DNA from: Rodentibacter caecimuris
GTDB lineage: Bacteria; Pseudomonadota; Gammaproteobacteria; Enterobacterales; Pasteurellaceae
Assembly (NCBI RefSeq): GCF_001019715.1
Contig: NZ_BBXJ01000001.1
Coordinates: forward strand, 1,550,001 to 1,614,000
Direction of reading: 5' to 3'
DNA: 64,000 nt
The translations under genes and the position numbers were made by a program. Below the pieces are notes generated by a model. The model had not been told where the DNA came from, ran no database searches, and saw only the letters and a program-made list of their open reading frames with translations. This document shows, in pieces, positions 53,190 through 62,796 of this stretch (within the stretch, counting starts at the first letter, position 1; each line of letters begins with the position of its first letter).

Positions 53190-54698
53190 TCATCTCGTGA
53201 TCTGTTTTACTGTTTGTTGAGTGCTATCCTGTGTTTGTTTATTCACCGTATCATTAGTGCTTCTTGATATCGCACCAGCTAGTTCCCCACCGACTTTCAA
53301 TCCAGCCCAAGACATCATCCCAAACCAAAGTGCGGGTAAAATAAAGAACATGGTCGCAATCACTAATTTTACAATCATATCGTCTCGCTCATTGACTAAC
53401 CCGGCTAAGTTCCATCTTGAGTGAGTATCGCTGTTATATAATACCTCAATAAGCCACGTATCTAACCAACGTGCCAATTCCCACCAGAAGGAAAGGAAGA
53501 AAATACCAACGTGTACAAAAGTTAAGGTAATCATTGCTCTTACACCATACAAACCGATTATCATGATAAGTGGCATAGCTACAACAACAGCAAGTGAAAG
53601 TAGTCCCTGAACCATCGGGAGAGATTGACGCATCGCATCAAATGCCGGAAAAGAGAAGAATCCCGTAATGCCCATTCCTAAACCTGAAGCAACATAATTA
53701 TAGACGCCATCAACCCCGGTATTGTTACCATACCCCATATACACCGGATCACCGTTTGATACCTTTAAATTATTTGGGCGCACGATGCTTCTTATCACTG
53801 TTTCTACACCCTCTGCGTACAAATCATCAGACACGGCTTTTTTCAGCTGCAAGAATACATCATCATCCACCGTATCAATAATACGCTGACGTAATCCAAC
53901 ATTTGGATCAGACCACCAAACTTTACAGCTCGGATACCCGCCATTGCCGGTATTGGGTAAAGCATCATCTCGAGGCAGTTCATATGCCCAAAATGGTTGA
54001 GGTGTTTTGGCTCTATATATGTCATAAAAACCGGGAGTATTCACTAAAAGACTTGAACCAATCCAATCAAGATCGCGAGATTGCACTTCATCGAGCTCAA
54101 TTTTTTGGCGTTTAATTTTTGCTCTTGAAGGTAAAAAACAATTCTCTGCGAACTGCTGAATTTCCTGACGTAGAACCGGGCTTTGGATTCGAGTATGCTG
54201 AACATCAAAACGTAATTGTCGTAAATCCGGTTTACACGGAATGGTTGCAATAGCACCATGTGTAAATCCTTTGCCAACGGTATACATAAACGCCCACCAA
54301 AGCGGAAGAGAGGCTGTTTGTCCACTTAATTCAGACGACAATCCTTTCATTCCCAAATCACTGGGTTTACGCACCGAGTAACCACATTCTTTCATTCTCT
54401 CGGTATCAAACTGCAAGGTGCTATAAGACACGTTAAAAAGTGGTAAACAGGTGAAAACCATTACAATTAGGCTGCCATAAACCGCATTTTCAATCCACGC
54501 TGCAAGAAGTTTACCTTTATTTCCTTCATCATCCCCTTGCTCACGGGCTTTGATAAACAAGCGAATAATATGCGCAAGAAATGGGATCGCCCATGCACCG
54601 GTATCAACCATCAAATCCCAAATGCCGTTACTAATAATCCAACCAAGTAACGTTAAAAAATATTCATAATAGCTATCAACCGTTAAATAAATAGACAT
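53190..54698 (-). CDS. traG: TraG-N-like inner-membrane mating-pair protein of the ICE
   Basis: A 502-residue multi-pass membrane protein with the TraG_N pattern: MSIYLTVDSYYEYFLTLLGW, AWIENAVYGSLIVMVFTCLP, and a periplasmic loop with cysteines (ATIPCKPDLRQLRFDVQHTR, AENCFLPSR, SCKVWW). A C-terminal membrane bundle (AVVVAMPLIMIIGLYGVRAM, FILPALWFGMMSWAGLKVGG) follows. It is the last gene of the minus-strand secretion operon. No globular C-terminal entry-exclusion domain, as usual for this ICE type. Confidence 0.85.
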   Translation of the reverse strand: MSIYLTVDSYYEYFLTLLGWIISNGIWDLMVDTGAWAIPFLAHIIRLFIKAREQGDDEGNKGKLLAAWIENAVYGSLIVMVFTCLPLFNVSYSTLQFDTERMKECGYSVRKPSDLGMKGLSSELSGQTASLPLWWAFMYTVGKGFTHGAIATIPCKPDLRQLRFDVQHTRIQSPVLRQEIQQFAENCFLPSRAKIKRQKIELDEVQSRDLDWIGSSLLVNTPGFYDIYRAKTPQPFWAYELPRDDALPNTGNGGYPSCKVWWSDPNVGLRQRIIDTVDDDVFLQLKKAVSDDLYAEGVETVIRSIVRPNNLKVSNGDPVYMGYGNNTGVDGVYNYVASGLGMGITGFFSFPAFDAMRQSLPMVQGLLSLAVVVAMPLIMIIGLYGVRAMITLTFVHVGIFFLSFWWELARWLDTWLIEVLYNSDTHSRWNLAGLVNERDDMIVKLVIATMFFILPALWFGMMSWAGLKVGGELAGAISRSTNDTVNKQTQDSTQQTVKQITR

Positions 54699-54703
54699 CT
54701 TAC

Positions 54704-55042
54704 TTACCCTCGAAATGCCTGAAGCAGCTCAATCGTACTAAATAAAATCACGACAGCCCGAATTAAGCGTCGATAGGCACGTTTATCTTCCTCATTTTTG
54801 GCCAAATGGTAAATGCGATAGAGATAAATCGCACAAATGCTGTAGATAACGCCACGAATACCCAACCACATAAAGCGATGATGACGTACGCTTGAAAGTA
54901 TTGTCAGCACACCATCGCTATGTGCCATTAAAAGTGCGGAAAATCCAATGAAGAGTGCCATCGTGATAAATAAAATCACTCCCCATTTGACCGCACTTTT
55001 TACCCATGAAAATGATTTGCTTATTTTTTCATCACGCTTCAT
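54704..55042 (-). CDS. Small ICE membrane protein between VirB4 and TraG
   Basis: A 112-residue protein with three hydrophobic segments (VILFITMALFIGFSALLMAH, MWLGIRGVIYSICAIYLYRI, AVVILFSTIELLQAF) and a basic N-terminus (MKRDEKISKSFSWVKSAVKW). It ends 5 bases before traG and overlaps the gene before it by 11 bases. Conserved position in the operon suggests a mating-channel accessory; I cannot name the family. Confidence 0.65.
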   Translation of the reverse strand: MKRDEKISKSFSWVKSAVKWGVILFITMALFIGFSALLMAHSDGVLTILSSVRHHRFMWLGIRGVIYSICAIYLYRIYHLAKNEEDKRAYRRLIRAVVILFSTIELLQAFRG

Positions 55043-55454
55043 CGTTCTTCTCTGTTGCAGGAGTTTGGCTATTTTTCACAGCGTTATCCACAGATTTTGT
55101 GGATAGCTCAAATTTCAATAATTCGATAAACCAATAACAATCTGCGGTATCAACCACATACAGATAAATACGAAGCGCATTTTCTGCAATCGGCGGATAT
55201 TCGGTATAACCTGCGATGACAAACGTAAATGTCAACTTTCCCTGTTCACCCATCAAGGTGACTTTAACGTAATTTGTCTGACTCACCCGATAGGGGTGAA
55301 TCAAAAGCTCTTGTAACACCCCCACTTTTTTTCTGCAATGGGCCAATAATGCATTAATTTGACTTAAATGAGGCTCAACTAATGTTTCTTTTAATACCTG
55401 AATATCCGTTTGATAGGCGGATAATTGAAAAATTGTTTTTGATTTAGTGAGCAT
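55032..55454 (-). CDS. Conserved ICE transfer-region protein of unknown function
   Basis: About 140 residues from MLTKSKTIFQLSAYQTDIQV. This ATG overlaps the end of the VirB4 gene (CTATGCTCACTAA) and has GAGG upstream; an earlier Met lies further into that gene. Cytosolic alpha/beta look: QINALLAHCRKKVGVLQELL, YVKVTLMGEQGKLTFTFVIA, YLYVVDTADCYWFIELLKFE. No motif that I can assign. Confidence 0.6.
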   Translation of the reverse strand: MLTKSKTIFQLSAYQTDIQVLKETLVEPHLSQINALLAHCRKKVGVLQELLIHPYRVSQTNYVKVTLMGEQGKLTFTFVIAGYTEYPPIAENALRIYLYVVDTADCYWFIELLKFELSTKSVDNAVKNSQTPATEKNDEA

Positions 55455-58332
55455 AGATACCTCGTGCTTTATCAATGTTTTCAGCCACTTTTAACGCCGC
55501 ATCCAATTCTGAAATGCCGTATTCTTTCATGATATCGGCACGTTCTTTTTTCTCTTCAGGTTCGGTCATCGCTAAAGCTAAATACAAACTAGGCGGTACA
55601 ACCCTAAAAAGGGCTTCCATTTTTGTGGCAAGAACGACCCCTTCAGTGTATTTGCGATTCTCTTTTTTTGTTGAAAGTAATAAAAATTGCTGTTCCGGTG
55701 TCAGGTCTTTAAAGCGACTTACCTGCTCTACTTCATCTTTTTCTAAACAAAGCAGCTCCCACCATTCAATCATAGAAAGTAATTTCGCCGCATCATTCGG
55801 AAAGTCCTTCATATTTTGCGTGGCCAACCATAGCCAAATCCCTAATTTACGCCACATTTTCCCCGCTTTAGCTTTATAACGGGCAAGCATGGCATTGACG
55901 GTGATGATATGGGCTTCATCTGTTGCATTCACGATTGGGCGACCGGAGAATTGATATTTCTCACCGAGGTTATTGATATGGTTAATTAAGGAAATATAAG
56001 CAATAGATAGCTGTGCTTCATACCCCTCACGGGCAAGCGTTGCCAAATCGACCAAGGTCACATCTGCTTCGGGCCAAATCTCCCCTTCTCGATTAAATAA
56101 TTCAGCATCAAAACTCCCCGGTTGACAAAACAACCCGATTGCTTCTCCCATATCGTAAGCACGTTCACGCCGTCTTTCCGGCAAATTCTCATCTTTACTT
56201 AATGTATAAAAGGCATCTCGAATATCTTGCGTGAGCGTTGTTCTTCCTTCTGCGACGGTCGTTTCTGCAGCCAAGATAATCGCTTTACGAATCATTGCTT
56301 CATCGGCACGTGTCATATTCTCGTCTTCTTTGACTTTTCCTCCGGTGATCATAATGCGCGCAATCATCTCCATTTCGCCCAAAATATCACGTTGTGCATC
56401 GCCTTCTTCAGCCTCATCATCGTTTTCCAGATCGCTCTCTTTAAATGCCGGCAAGTCACCTTCAGGGGATAATACTTGTTCAGATAACTCACGTTGTTTT
56501 TGTTGGATTTCCGGATCGGCAACTAATTTATTGCAATCGGCAAACAATGGGAGAGAAACCCCTGCACCGGGTTTTAAGGAAACTTTATTTACAGTGATAC
56601 CATAGCGTTGAAAATATTCACAAATCAGCCCAAAAGAGTTACCGGCTTCGATAATAAATAATCGAGGACGGTAAATGGCCATCAGCTGGGCAAATTTGCC
56701 GTTCAAGGTAGCCGACTTCCCCGCCCCCGTCGGGCCAAGGATCAAACAATGGCCACTCTTAGCTCGGTCATCTTTATTTAATGGGTCAAAATCCAGTGGT
56801 GCACCACCTCGATTGAAATAGGTAATACCTGGGTGACGCGTGCCAATTGAACGACCTAATACCGGCATTAAATTGGCAAGGTGTTGCACAAAATTAAATT
56901 TCGTATAAAGACGTTTAGTATCATCTTCTGGATTAAAACACATTGGGAGCCAGCGTAAATACGTGCTTAATGGTGCAATTTCATTGCCTTCACGTATCGG
57001 CACTAAACCGGTACTTTGTAAAATTGAGCGTAACTTACGGCTCCGGCGTTTTAATTCGGTTTTATCATCCGCACGTAAATAAAACGCGAGAGAGGAAAGA
57101 TATAGCTTATGTTTATCTTTGATATAACGTTTGACTTCTTCACAGTCTAACTTGGTATATTTTGATTCAGTATTGTCACCCAGTGCATTGTTACTGATTG
57201 CTGCTAAATGATTTTCCAGTACATCTTGAGGATAAATTACAATGGTCATCGCCATCACCGAATTTTCCGGCAACAAGTCAAATAACGCATTAATGTTATC
57301 CCCACGCTTTACTTCACCGGTTAAATGCCCGACCTCCGGTGCTCGGCGTAATGAATCGACAACCACGACTTCATGAGGCATATCATCAAAATACCAGTAG
57401 TGTTCTTCCGTACGGGGAGATTTCACTAATAAGGTTTCCGCAAAGTCATTGGCTAAATACAAATCACCCGGGGCATCAGTCTGTTTTTGCGTATAGCCAC
57501 AAGACCGATAAAATTCTTCCTTATCATCAAATAAGTCCGGTTTTGGATTAAACCAACGTAATAGCCATTGGTGTACTGCATGACCATCTAAGCGTTTGGC
57601 CGTAATTCCGGCACTCAATAATGCGTTGGTTGCATTTTCACAAGTTGCGTCTAAATCCTCAATCGCCATATCCAGCTCATAGTTGCTTTCCACATAGCGA
57701 TAAATAACCATACGTGTGCGACGTTGTTTCCCTCGCCACATCGTACCGGTTACTGCTTTGTCTTCAAATAATCCTTCCTCTTTAGAGACATCTTTAAGAT
57801 GCTTGGTCATAATTTTGAGCCATTGCTCTGAAAACTCACTACCTTGCGCATCAGGACGAATATAACTACGTAAAATATCAACATAATCCATCGAGACTTC
57901 ATCATCCTGGCAATAAAATTGGACAACCCAGGGATGATGATCAAGTTCGTCAAAGCTGTCTTGAATCGCATGGCACACTTTTGTGCGCACTTCATCCAAA
58001 TAACTTTTAGAACGTCCTTCTGTACCAAGTGCATTTAATTCAAATATTGCCCCCACAGAACGACCATCTTCTAATAACAGGATTTTTCGATCGTCTAAAT
58101 ATTCCACATAAGGTATCTTATCGACAAAAGAGGACATGGGATGGTATTGCTTTAAATGTTCGGCTACGGTGTAGTCGCCTTGACGTTTGATAAAGACCGG
58201 TACACTTTCTGTCACCTCGTCCTGATCTTGCGTGATAGCATCTACCGGTTCAACCAATTCAGTATTGCCTTGAACGACATGGCGCTTCACCGGACGTCGG
58301 GAGGATTTTGATGATTTAAAAAGATTGAGCAT
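55444..58332 (-). CDS. traC: Conjugative transfer ATPase, TraC/VirB4-like (TIGR03744)
   Basis: A 962-residue cytoplasmic/peripheral ATPase that powers assembly of the conjugative channel. Walker A GPTGAGKSATLNG lies near residue 530. NATDEAHIITVNAMLARYKA near 807 is the Walker B region, then LWLATQNMKDFP is the conserved motif after it. The N-terminal half (YVEYLDDRKILLLEDGRSVG) is the usual VirB4 platform. Full length for the PFL_4706/TIGR03744 family, no defects seen. It overlaps the following gene, so translation is coupled. Confidence 0.92.
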   Translation of the reverse strand: MLNLFKSSKSSRRPVKRHVVQGNTELVEPVDAITQDQDEVTESVPVFIKRQGDYTVAEHLKQYHPMSSFVDKIPYVEYLDDRKILLLEDGRSVGAIFELNALGTEGRSKSYLDEVRTKVCHAIQDSFDELDHHPWVVQFYCQDDEVSMDYVDILRSYIRPDAQGSEFSEQWLKIMTKHLKDVSKEEGLFEDKAVTGTMWRGKQRRTRMVIYRYVESNYELDMAIEDLDATCENATNALLSAGITAKRLDGHAVHQWLLRWFNPKPDLFDDKEEFYRSCGYTQKQTDAPGDLYLANDFAETLLVKSPRTEEHYWYFDDMPHEVVVVDSLRRAPEVGHLTGEVKRGDNINALFDLLPENSVMAMTIVIYPQDVLENHLAAISNNALGDNTESKYTKLDCEEVKRYIKDKHKLYLSSLAFYLRADDKTELKRRSRKLRSILQSTGLVPIREGNEIAPLSTYLRWLPMCFNPEDDTKRLYTKFNFVQHLANLMPVLGRSIGTRHPGITYFNRGGAPLDFDPLNKDDRAKSGHCLILGPTGAGKSATLNGKFAQLMAIYRPRLFIIEAGNSFGLICEYFQRYGITVNKVSLKPGAGVSLPLFADCNKLVADPEIQQKQRELSEQVLSPEGDLPAFKESDLENDDEAEEGDAQRDILGEMEMIARIMITGGKVKEDENMTRADEAMIRKAIILAAETTVAEGRTTLTQDIRDAFYTLSKDENLPERRRERAYDMGEAIGLFCQPGSFDAELFNREGEIWPEADVTLVDLATLAREGYEAQLSIAYISLINHINNLGEKYQFSGRPIVNATDEAHIITVNAMLARYKAKAGKMWRKLGIWLWLATQNMKDFPNDAAKLLSMIEWWELLCLEKDEVEQVSRFKDLTPEQQFLLLSTKKENRKYTEGVVLATKMEALFRVVPPSLYLALAMTEPEEKKERADIMKEYGISELDAALKVAENIDKARGIYAH

Positions 58333-58343
58333 CTCAATTCCTC

Positions 58344-58754
58344 CTAATAATCACGAGTTCTTTCGCCAGGTTGCGCGTATTGAATACGTCCGTAAAAAGG
58401 GAATACCGTCGTATAGCCGGGCACAGGCAATTGCTCAGCTGAGTTCGTTAAATGAGGAAACACATAGAGCGTCATATCCGGATTTGGAAGACGAGGAAAA
58501 AGGTTTGTGACCTCATTTTCTGCTGTCCGGGTATAACGAATATTCTCATCACCTACAACATCACGCCCTTCCAAAGGACGTGACGAATCAAGCGTATCAC
58601 GTGCTTCATTAATGCCACTTTGCGAACTACCTCCGCCATTTTTCCAAATCTCGGCCATCGAGCGATCACCTGCCGGTAATAATTTCTCTTGAGAGGTTGA
58701 ACACCCAGTCATTAAAAGTGCGGTCAAAAATGGGAGTAAATAACGCATTTTCAT
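58344..58754 (-). CDS. Conjugative transfer lipoprotein (TIGR03751)
   Basis: A 136-residue lipoprotein: signal peptide with lipobox LMTGC (cysteine at residue 18). The family body SQEKLLPAGDRSMAEIWKNG and PRLPNPDMTLYVFPHL, then PVPGYTTVFPFYGRIQYAQP, are characteristic. AAGGAG precedes the ATG. Probably anchors the outer-membrane part of the channel. It sits between TIGR03752 and VirB4, the standard order. An uptake motif is embedded in the signal-peptide region. Confidence 0.88.
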   Translation of the reverse strand: MKMRYLLPFLTALLMTGCSTSQEKLLPAGDRSMAEIWKNGGGSSQSGINEARDTLDSSRPLEGRDVVGDENIRYTRTAENEVTNLFPRLPNPDMTLYVFPHLTNSAEQLPVPGYTTVFPFYGRIQYAQPGERTRDY

Positions 58755-58763
58755 GTTGTCTCC

Positions 58764-60215
58764 TTAATCTAAATGCTTACGAGTGGAAGAGCCGTTATAT
58801 TTCACTTTACGTGCCGCCTCGTTGTAATCAATCGCTAATTCTTTGGTGATATGGATCCCAACGGTTTTACCCGGTGGAACATAAATCGCATCAAACATTT
58901 GGCCAAAACGTTCTTTAACCCAGGTTGCCGTTTCATTTAATCCCCCGGCAAGCCCTTGTCCCAAAATATATTTACCTTGTTGCCCTGTCACTGCACCGAC
59001 AACAGAACCGCCATCAACGATGGTTGTTGTTTGACCTTGCGCTAAACTTTGTGCTGCTGCACTTGCCCCGGATAATAAAAATTGCGTACTAAGATACTCC
59101 GGTGCATTTGTTTTACGTTCTCCGGGAATACAAGTTACCCCTTGAGGATCGGATAACCAACCGAACCCTTCCTCTGAATTTTCTCTTATCGTGCCGTTTT
59201 CACGCTGAGAGTGAGGTAAGGAGACAATACGTCCATCTTGGAAAATAAAGGTCATTGAAGTGACCTTTCCTCGTACACAAGACAGCGTCCAATCCCCAGA
59301 TACCGTGCCGGATATCACCGCTTCTTGCACATCCGGCAATTCAATGCCATTTGCTAATAAGTTTTCACGTCCAATGATGGCTTTAAAAGGGAACGGATCC
59401 GTGAGTGCACCACCAATAGGCACACGTCCAATTAATGCCGTCAATGCCACCGCATCGACAAGCGTGGCATTAGCCGGAATGGTATAATAAGGCGTCACTT
59501 TAGTTTCATCGGTATAAACCCGTCTTTTTCTCGTTAAATCATCGGCCGCTTTCCCCACAACAGAGTCATCAAGTTTTTTGAAAAGATTAGGAAAGGAAGG
59601 AATTGCGCCAGTTGCACTCGCATCAACCGTCTTACCACTTTGGTCTTTATATTGCATATCATCCGGATCGACCCAGAGCATCCCGTCTGCACCGACTGCG
59701 TCATTGTTCATCACCGGTGCAATATTTTTTCCTTCACTTCCTAAACCAATGGGTAAGTCACTATTATTTTGATTCCCTGCATTCATCAGGCTTGTAGTTT
59801 GCGCTGAACCGGACATCATGGATTCAAGTTTCTGTTGCATACTATTAAGTTGAGCTTGGAATGACGCTTCAATCTCATTTTGACGTATTTGCACGGCTTC
59901 ATTAATTCGTGCATTTATCTCGGCGGAATTTCCTTTTAAAGCAGCATTTTCACGACGTGTTTTTTCCATTTCCGATTTTGCTTTTTTCACTTCACTCAAC
60001 AGCGTTTTAAGCGTGTCATGAGGGGTATCTCCATCTTTCAGATTTAAATCTCGTCGTTCTTCATCCGTTAAATCAAAAACCACTGAATTATCCGGTGTTG
60101 CAGAGATTTCTTCTTGTTTTGCTTTTTTGGTAATAATGACAGCTACCGCAATAAAGAAGAATATTGCGACAGGTACGCCATATTTAAGTAATTTATTTGA
60201 TTTGACTTCGGCCAT
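58764..60215 (-). CDS. ICE channel protein TIGR03752 (TraB/VirB10-like)
   Basis: A 483-residue inner-membrane-anchored periplasmic protein: N-terminal helix (LKYGVPVAIFFFIAVAVIIT), a coiled coil (LLSEVKKAKSEMEKTRRENA), a proline-poor linker, then a beta-rich domain with PYYTIPANATLVDAVALTAL and PFPFKAIIGRENLLANGIEL. A cysteine pair lies in WTLSCVRGKVTSM and QGVTCIPGER. The VirB10-like end is IYVPPGKTVGIHITKELAID. It spans the periplasm in the mating channel. Confidence 0.87.
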   Translation of the reverse strand: MAEVKSNKLLKYGVPVAIFFFIAVAVIITKKAKQEEISATPDNSVVFDLTDEERRDLNLKDGDTPHDTLKTLLSEVKKAKSEMEKTRRENAALKGNSAEINARINEAVQIRQNEIEASFQAQLNSMQQKLESMMSGSAQTTSLMNAGNQNNSDLPIGLGSEGKNIAPVMNNDAVGADGMLWVDPDDMQYKDQSGKTVDASATGAIPSFPNLFKKLDDSVVGKAADDLTRKRRVYTDETKVTPYYTIPANATLVDAVALTALIGRVPIGGALTDPFPFKAIIGRENLLANGIELPDVQEAVISGTVSGDWTLSCVRGKVTSMTFIFQDGRIVSLPHSQRENGTIRENSEEGFGWLSDPQGVTCIPGERKTNAPEYLSTQFLLSGASAAAQSLAQGQTTTIVDGGSVVGAVTGQQGKYILGQGLAGGLNETATWVKERFGQMFDAIYVPPGKTVGIHITKELAIDYNEAARKVKYNGSSTRKHLD

Positions 60216-60225
60216 CTTCTACCTC

Positions 60226-61110
60226 CTATTGTGCGGGCACCGTGACGGTTTTCTTCACAAGTTTTTTCGTACTTGATTTCGTTTTGAGGTTACTTGGAAT
60301 GATGGTTTTGCTCACATCGCCTTCCGTCACCAAATAAACAGTTGTTGTATCGTTAAGCGAACCATATTCCCCGATCCACCCATGTTGGAAACTGGCCGCA
60401 TAAAAGTTTCCTTGGAGATAGCGAGGATCTAAATTCACTCGAAATGGCTCTAAGTGTTGTATTTTTACCGCTGTAACGACAAACCCATCTAATCCCCAGC
60501 TTTCAAGCGGTGTTGCGCGAACTTTTAAATTTGGGAGTAATGTCGGTAATGAGCTTGGTAATTTCATTGCAACACGTCGAACACCCGGGAGTGCCTCAAC
60601 TGTTCGTAGTGGCGCATAAAGCGACTGTGCAGCATAACGCACCAATGCAGCAGGAACAGGTAAAGCGCTACGTACTTGATTGACGTCATCTTCAACTGAA
60701 TCAGAAACACGGGTTTGTTCCACACCGGGGCGATTAGATTGCACATCCTCATCAAAGACCAATCGAATATGATCCGGCTTACGTTGGCTTTGTACGGCTT
60801 TCATATCAAGCAAGATATTTTGTCCCGTCCCAATTTCTCGCAATTGAATTCGATTTAACTCAAAAGGCTCTAGTGCCGTAAAATAAACGGCGCCTCCCAT
60901 GCTTTGTACGCGCAATTTTCCTTGTAGATTTTGAGGTATGCCGACTTTCACATTTTTGTCTACAAAGATAATCCGTTCTTTATTTGTAGCAAGATCAATC
61001 GCCAATGGGGTTCTATCCCACTTCATTAAAATCTCAGCCTGAATGGAAAAGGCGGAAAAAAGTGCGGTCGAAACGGAGAGTGTTTTAAGTAAAAATGCTG
61101 ATTTTTTCAT
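60226..61110 (-). CDS. ICE channel protein TIGR03749 (TraK-like)
   Basis: About 294 residues from MKKSAFLLKTLSVSTALFSA, a signal peptide ending IQA; AGG lies before this ATG, whereas upstream in-frame codons belong to the preceding gene. The body is beta-rich (ERIIFVDKNVKVGIPQNLQG, YFTALEPFELNRIQLREIGT, GLDGFVVTAVKIQHLEPFRV), and the C-terminus is lysine-rich. TraK-type secretin-like proteins sit at the outer membrane with the lipoprotein. It lies 10 bases before TIGR03752. Confidence 0.85.
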   Translation of the reverse strand: MKKSAFLLKTLSVSTALFSAFSIQAEILMKWDRTPLAIDLATNKERIIFVDKNVKVGIPQNLQGKLRVQSMGGAVYFTALEPFELNRIQLREIGTGQNILLDMKAVQSQRKPDHIRLVFDEDVQSNRPGVEQTRVSDSVEDDVNQVRSALPVPAALVRYAAQSLYAPLRTVEALPGVRRVAMKLPSSLPTLLPNLKVRATPLESWGLDGFVVTAVKIQHLEPFRVNLDPRYLQGNFYAASFQHGWIGEYGSLNDTTTVYLVTEGDVSKTIIPSNLKTKSSTKKLVKKTVTVPAQ

Positions 61111-61117
61111 ACAAAAC

Positions 61118-61765
61118 CTACTGTTGTTCTTTATTTTCGCGGTATTCAATGAGTTTTGGAGAGCTGCGGTAACAATCAATGGCAAGTCCCCAAGGATTTG
61201 CTTCCGGATTCACGTCATAGCGCACAACATGCAAAGGATAACGAACTAAAACGCGCTTTACCGGGTTATCTAAAAAGTACTCATCAGTACTTAAATCAAG
61301 GGTGACATCCCAGTCATCAGCACTATTAACGGTTACGCGATTTTCTGAAAATCCTCGTCCGGGTATCTCATAGACACCTCGAACACGATCGCGAAGTTCG
61401 CCCAGTGCATCTCGCTTAGCATAATCTTCCAATAAAAAGTTTTTGCACTGTGGTGTGAAATAGGCACTAAGCACCTCAATATTTTTTTTGTAATCGACCC
61501 GACCATCTGTTGGCCAACGATTTAATTGTTGAAAGATGTAGAAAGAAAAAGAATAAACGGAAGCCGGAGGAATTTCCCACCAAGCTTTTGTTGAGCCCGA
61601 GCGTAAATCGGGCGGAACATGGATAGTCAAGTTATCCGGTGATTTATGCCAACCATAACCTAATCCTAGACAGGTTATAAAAAGCCCCACAATCACCAAA
61701 CGTAAGGAATTAACATGGGCGCGCTCATTACTTAACGCGTTTTTAAATCGACTCAATATACTCAT
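61118..61765 (-). CDS. ICE channel protein TIGR03746 (TraE/VirB8-like position)
   Basis: A 215-residue bitopic protein: one N-terminal membrane helix (LRLVIVGLFITCLGLGYGWH) and a periplasmic domain (VPPDLRSGSTKAWWEIPPAS, FYIFQQLNRWPTDGRVDYKK, GRGFSENRVTVNSADDWDVT, VKRVLVRYPLHVVRYDVNPE). This is the TIGR03746 pattern. Its start overlaps the stop of the TIGR03750 gene by one base. Confidence 0.87.
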   Translation of the reverse strand: MSILSRFKNALSNERAHVNSLRLVIVGLFITCLGLGYGWHKSPDNLTIHVPPDLRSGSTKAWWEIPPASVYSFSFYIFQQLNRWPTDGRVDYKKNIEVLSAYFTPQCKNFLLEDYAKRDALGELRDRVRGVYEIPGRGFSENRVTVNSADDWDVTLDLSTDEYFLDNPVKRVLVRYPLHVVRYDVNPEANPWGLAIDCYRSSPKLIEYRENKEQQ

Positions 61766-62133
61766 TAGAAATGCCCTTTTTTGCGGGAACGATGAATTGA
61801 CCAGTGGGTTTCTTCTGTAATGAATTTTGATGGAGAGCGTTTAAACTGGATATATCGCTCAAACCACGCATCAGGTTTTCCCCGTTTTAAGCCGGCGATA
61901 TATCCCCCGCCAAAACGGATGCTCACCCAACCTAAAAGGAGAGCAACCAAAGGTATAATGTATAAACCAAGACCAAATAAGAGCACCACCAATAAGCCGA
62001 TTACTACCCCAACAACGGCCCCTATGCCTACAACAACAAAAAGTTCCGTCATGGTCATTCCCCGAAAGACGGTCGGTGAGCGATTGATACGCTCAGGAAG
62101 AAAAGTAATGGTTGAATGAGAATGCTCTTGCAT
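61765..62133 (-). CDS. ICE membrane protein TIGR03750 (TraL-like)
   Basis: A 122-residue protein: short polar N-terminus (LPERINRSPTVFRGMTMTEL), two adjacent membrane helices (ELFVVVGIGAVVGVVIGLLV, GLYIIPLVALLLGWVSIRFG) and a basic cytosolic tail with LKRGKPDAWFERYIQFK. TraL-type proteins recruit the ATPase and organise the inner-membrane complex. Normal size for the family. Confidence 0.87.
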   Translation of the reverse strand: MQEHSHSTITFLPERINRSPTVFRGMTMTELFVVVGIGAVVGVVIGLLVVLLFGLGLYIIPLVALLLGWVSIRFGGGYIAGLKRGKPDAWFERYIQFKRSPSKFITEETHWSIHRSRKKGHF

Positions 62134-62142
62134 GGGATGTCC

Positions 62143-62523
62143 TTATAACATATCAATCGCTTTAGTAATTAACCAAATAATGACAATAAGAAGTCCTACA
62201 CCCACACCGCAAATCATGCCGAATTCACCCCATGTTTTTTTACCGGCACGCACTTCTCTGAAGGTTTCAATCGCAGAGCCTGCTACAACAAAAAATGCCC
62301 AGCAACACACTAATAAACCCAATAATGTCGCAATATCAAAACCATAATTTTTTATGGTTTCCATAATACCGGAGCCTTCACCACGGCTAGGGGCATCCAT
62401 TTTAGGAATACCTTTACCACCGCCTCCGCCAGTAGCTAATGCATTTCCGGTTTGTAACGCCAATAATGGAATGGCAAGTGCAGCTTGTTTACCGTATTGT
62501 TTCAATTTCACGAATGTTTTCAT
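62143..62523 (-). CDS. ICE pilin-like membrane protein TIGR03745
   Basis: About 126 residues from MKTFVKLKQYGKQAALAIPL; AAGGAAC lies upstream of this ATG, and earlier in-frame codons belong to the preceding gene. A signal-like first helix ends at ALATGGGGGKGIPKMDAPSR, followed by two hydrophobic helices (YGFDIATLLGLLVCCWAFFV, ICGVGVGLLIVIIWLITKAI). The size and layout are those of a prepilin. Probably the conjugative pilus subunit. Confidence 0.83.
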   Translation of the reverse strand: MKTFVKLKQYGKQAALAIPLLALQTGNALATGGGGGKGIPKMDAPSRGEGSGIMETIKNYGFDIATLLGLLVCCWAFFVVAGSAIETFREVRAGKKTWGEFGMICGVGVGLLIVIIWLITKAIDML

Positions 62524-62551
62524 TAGATGTTCCTTAATATTGAAAATAAAC

Positions 62552-62794
62552 CTAACGCAATAAAAAATAGCCCATAATGCAAAAAAACAAGACGCCACGC
62601 ACAATCAATCCGCCAAAGGTACTCATCTTCATGTTACCTTCCCGCAAATCTTTAAATGCATTTACCCAGATATATGCCAAGACCAGGAAAACGCTGACAA
62701 AAATCAAGCCTATGATGAGGATATGAAGTTCGTCAGGCGTCGCACCTGAACCGGCTTTAAAGGCATTTTGTACTACAGATGACTTGTCCGACAT
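62552..62794 (-). CDS. ICE small membrane protein TIGR03758
   Basis: An 80-residue protein with two helices (LHILIIGLIFVSVFLVLAYI, LIVRGVLFFCIMGYFLL) joined by a polar loop FKDLREGNMKMSTFGG. This is the TIGR03758 pattern, always next to the pilin-like gene. It follows the RAQPRD gene by two bases. Confidence 0.85.
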   Translation of the reverse strand: MSDKSSVVQNAFKAGSGATPDELHILIIGLIFVSVFLVLAYIWVNAFKDLREGNMKMSTFGGLIVRGVLFFCIMGYFLLR

Positions 62795-62796
62795 CG

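Noticed and set aside
54044-54325. Minus-strand 93-codon frame inside traG
   Set aside because: Lies wholly within the conserved traG frame with no independent start signal.
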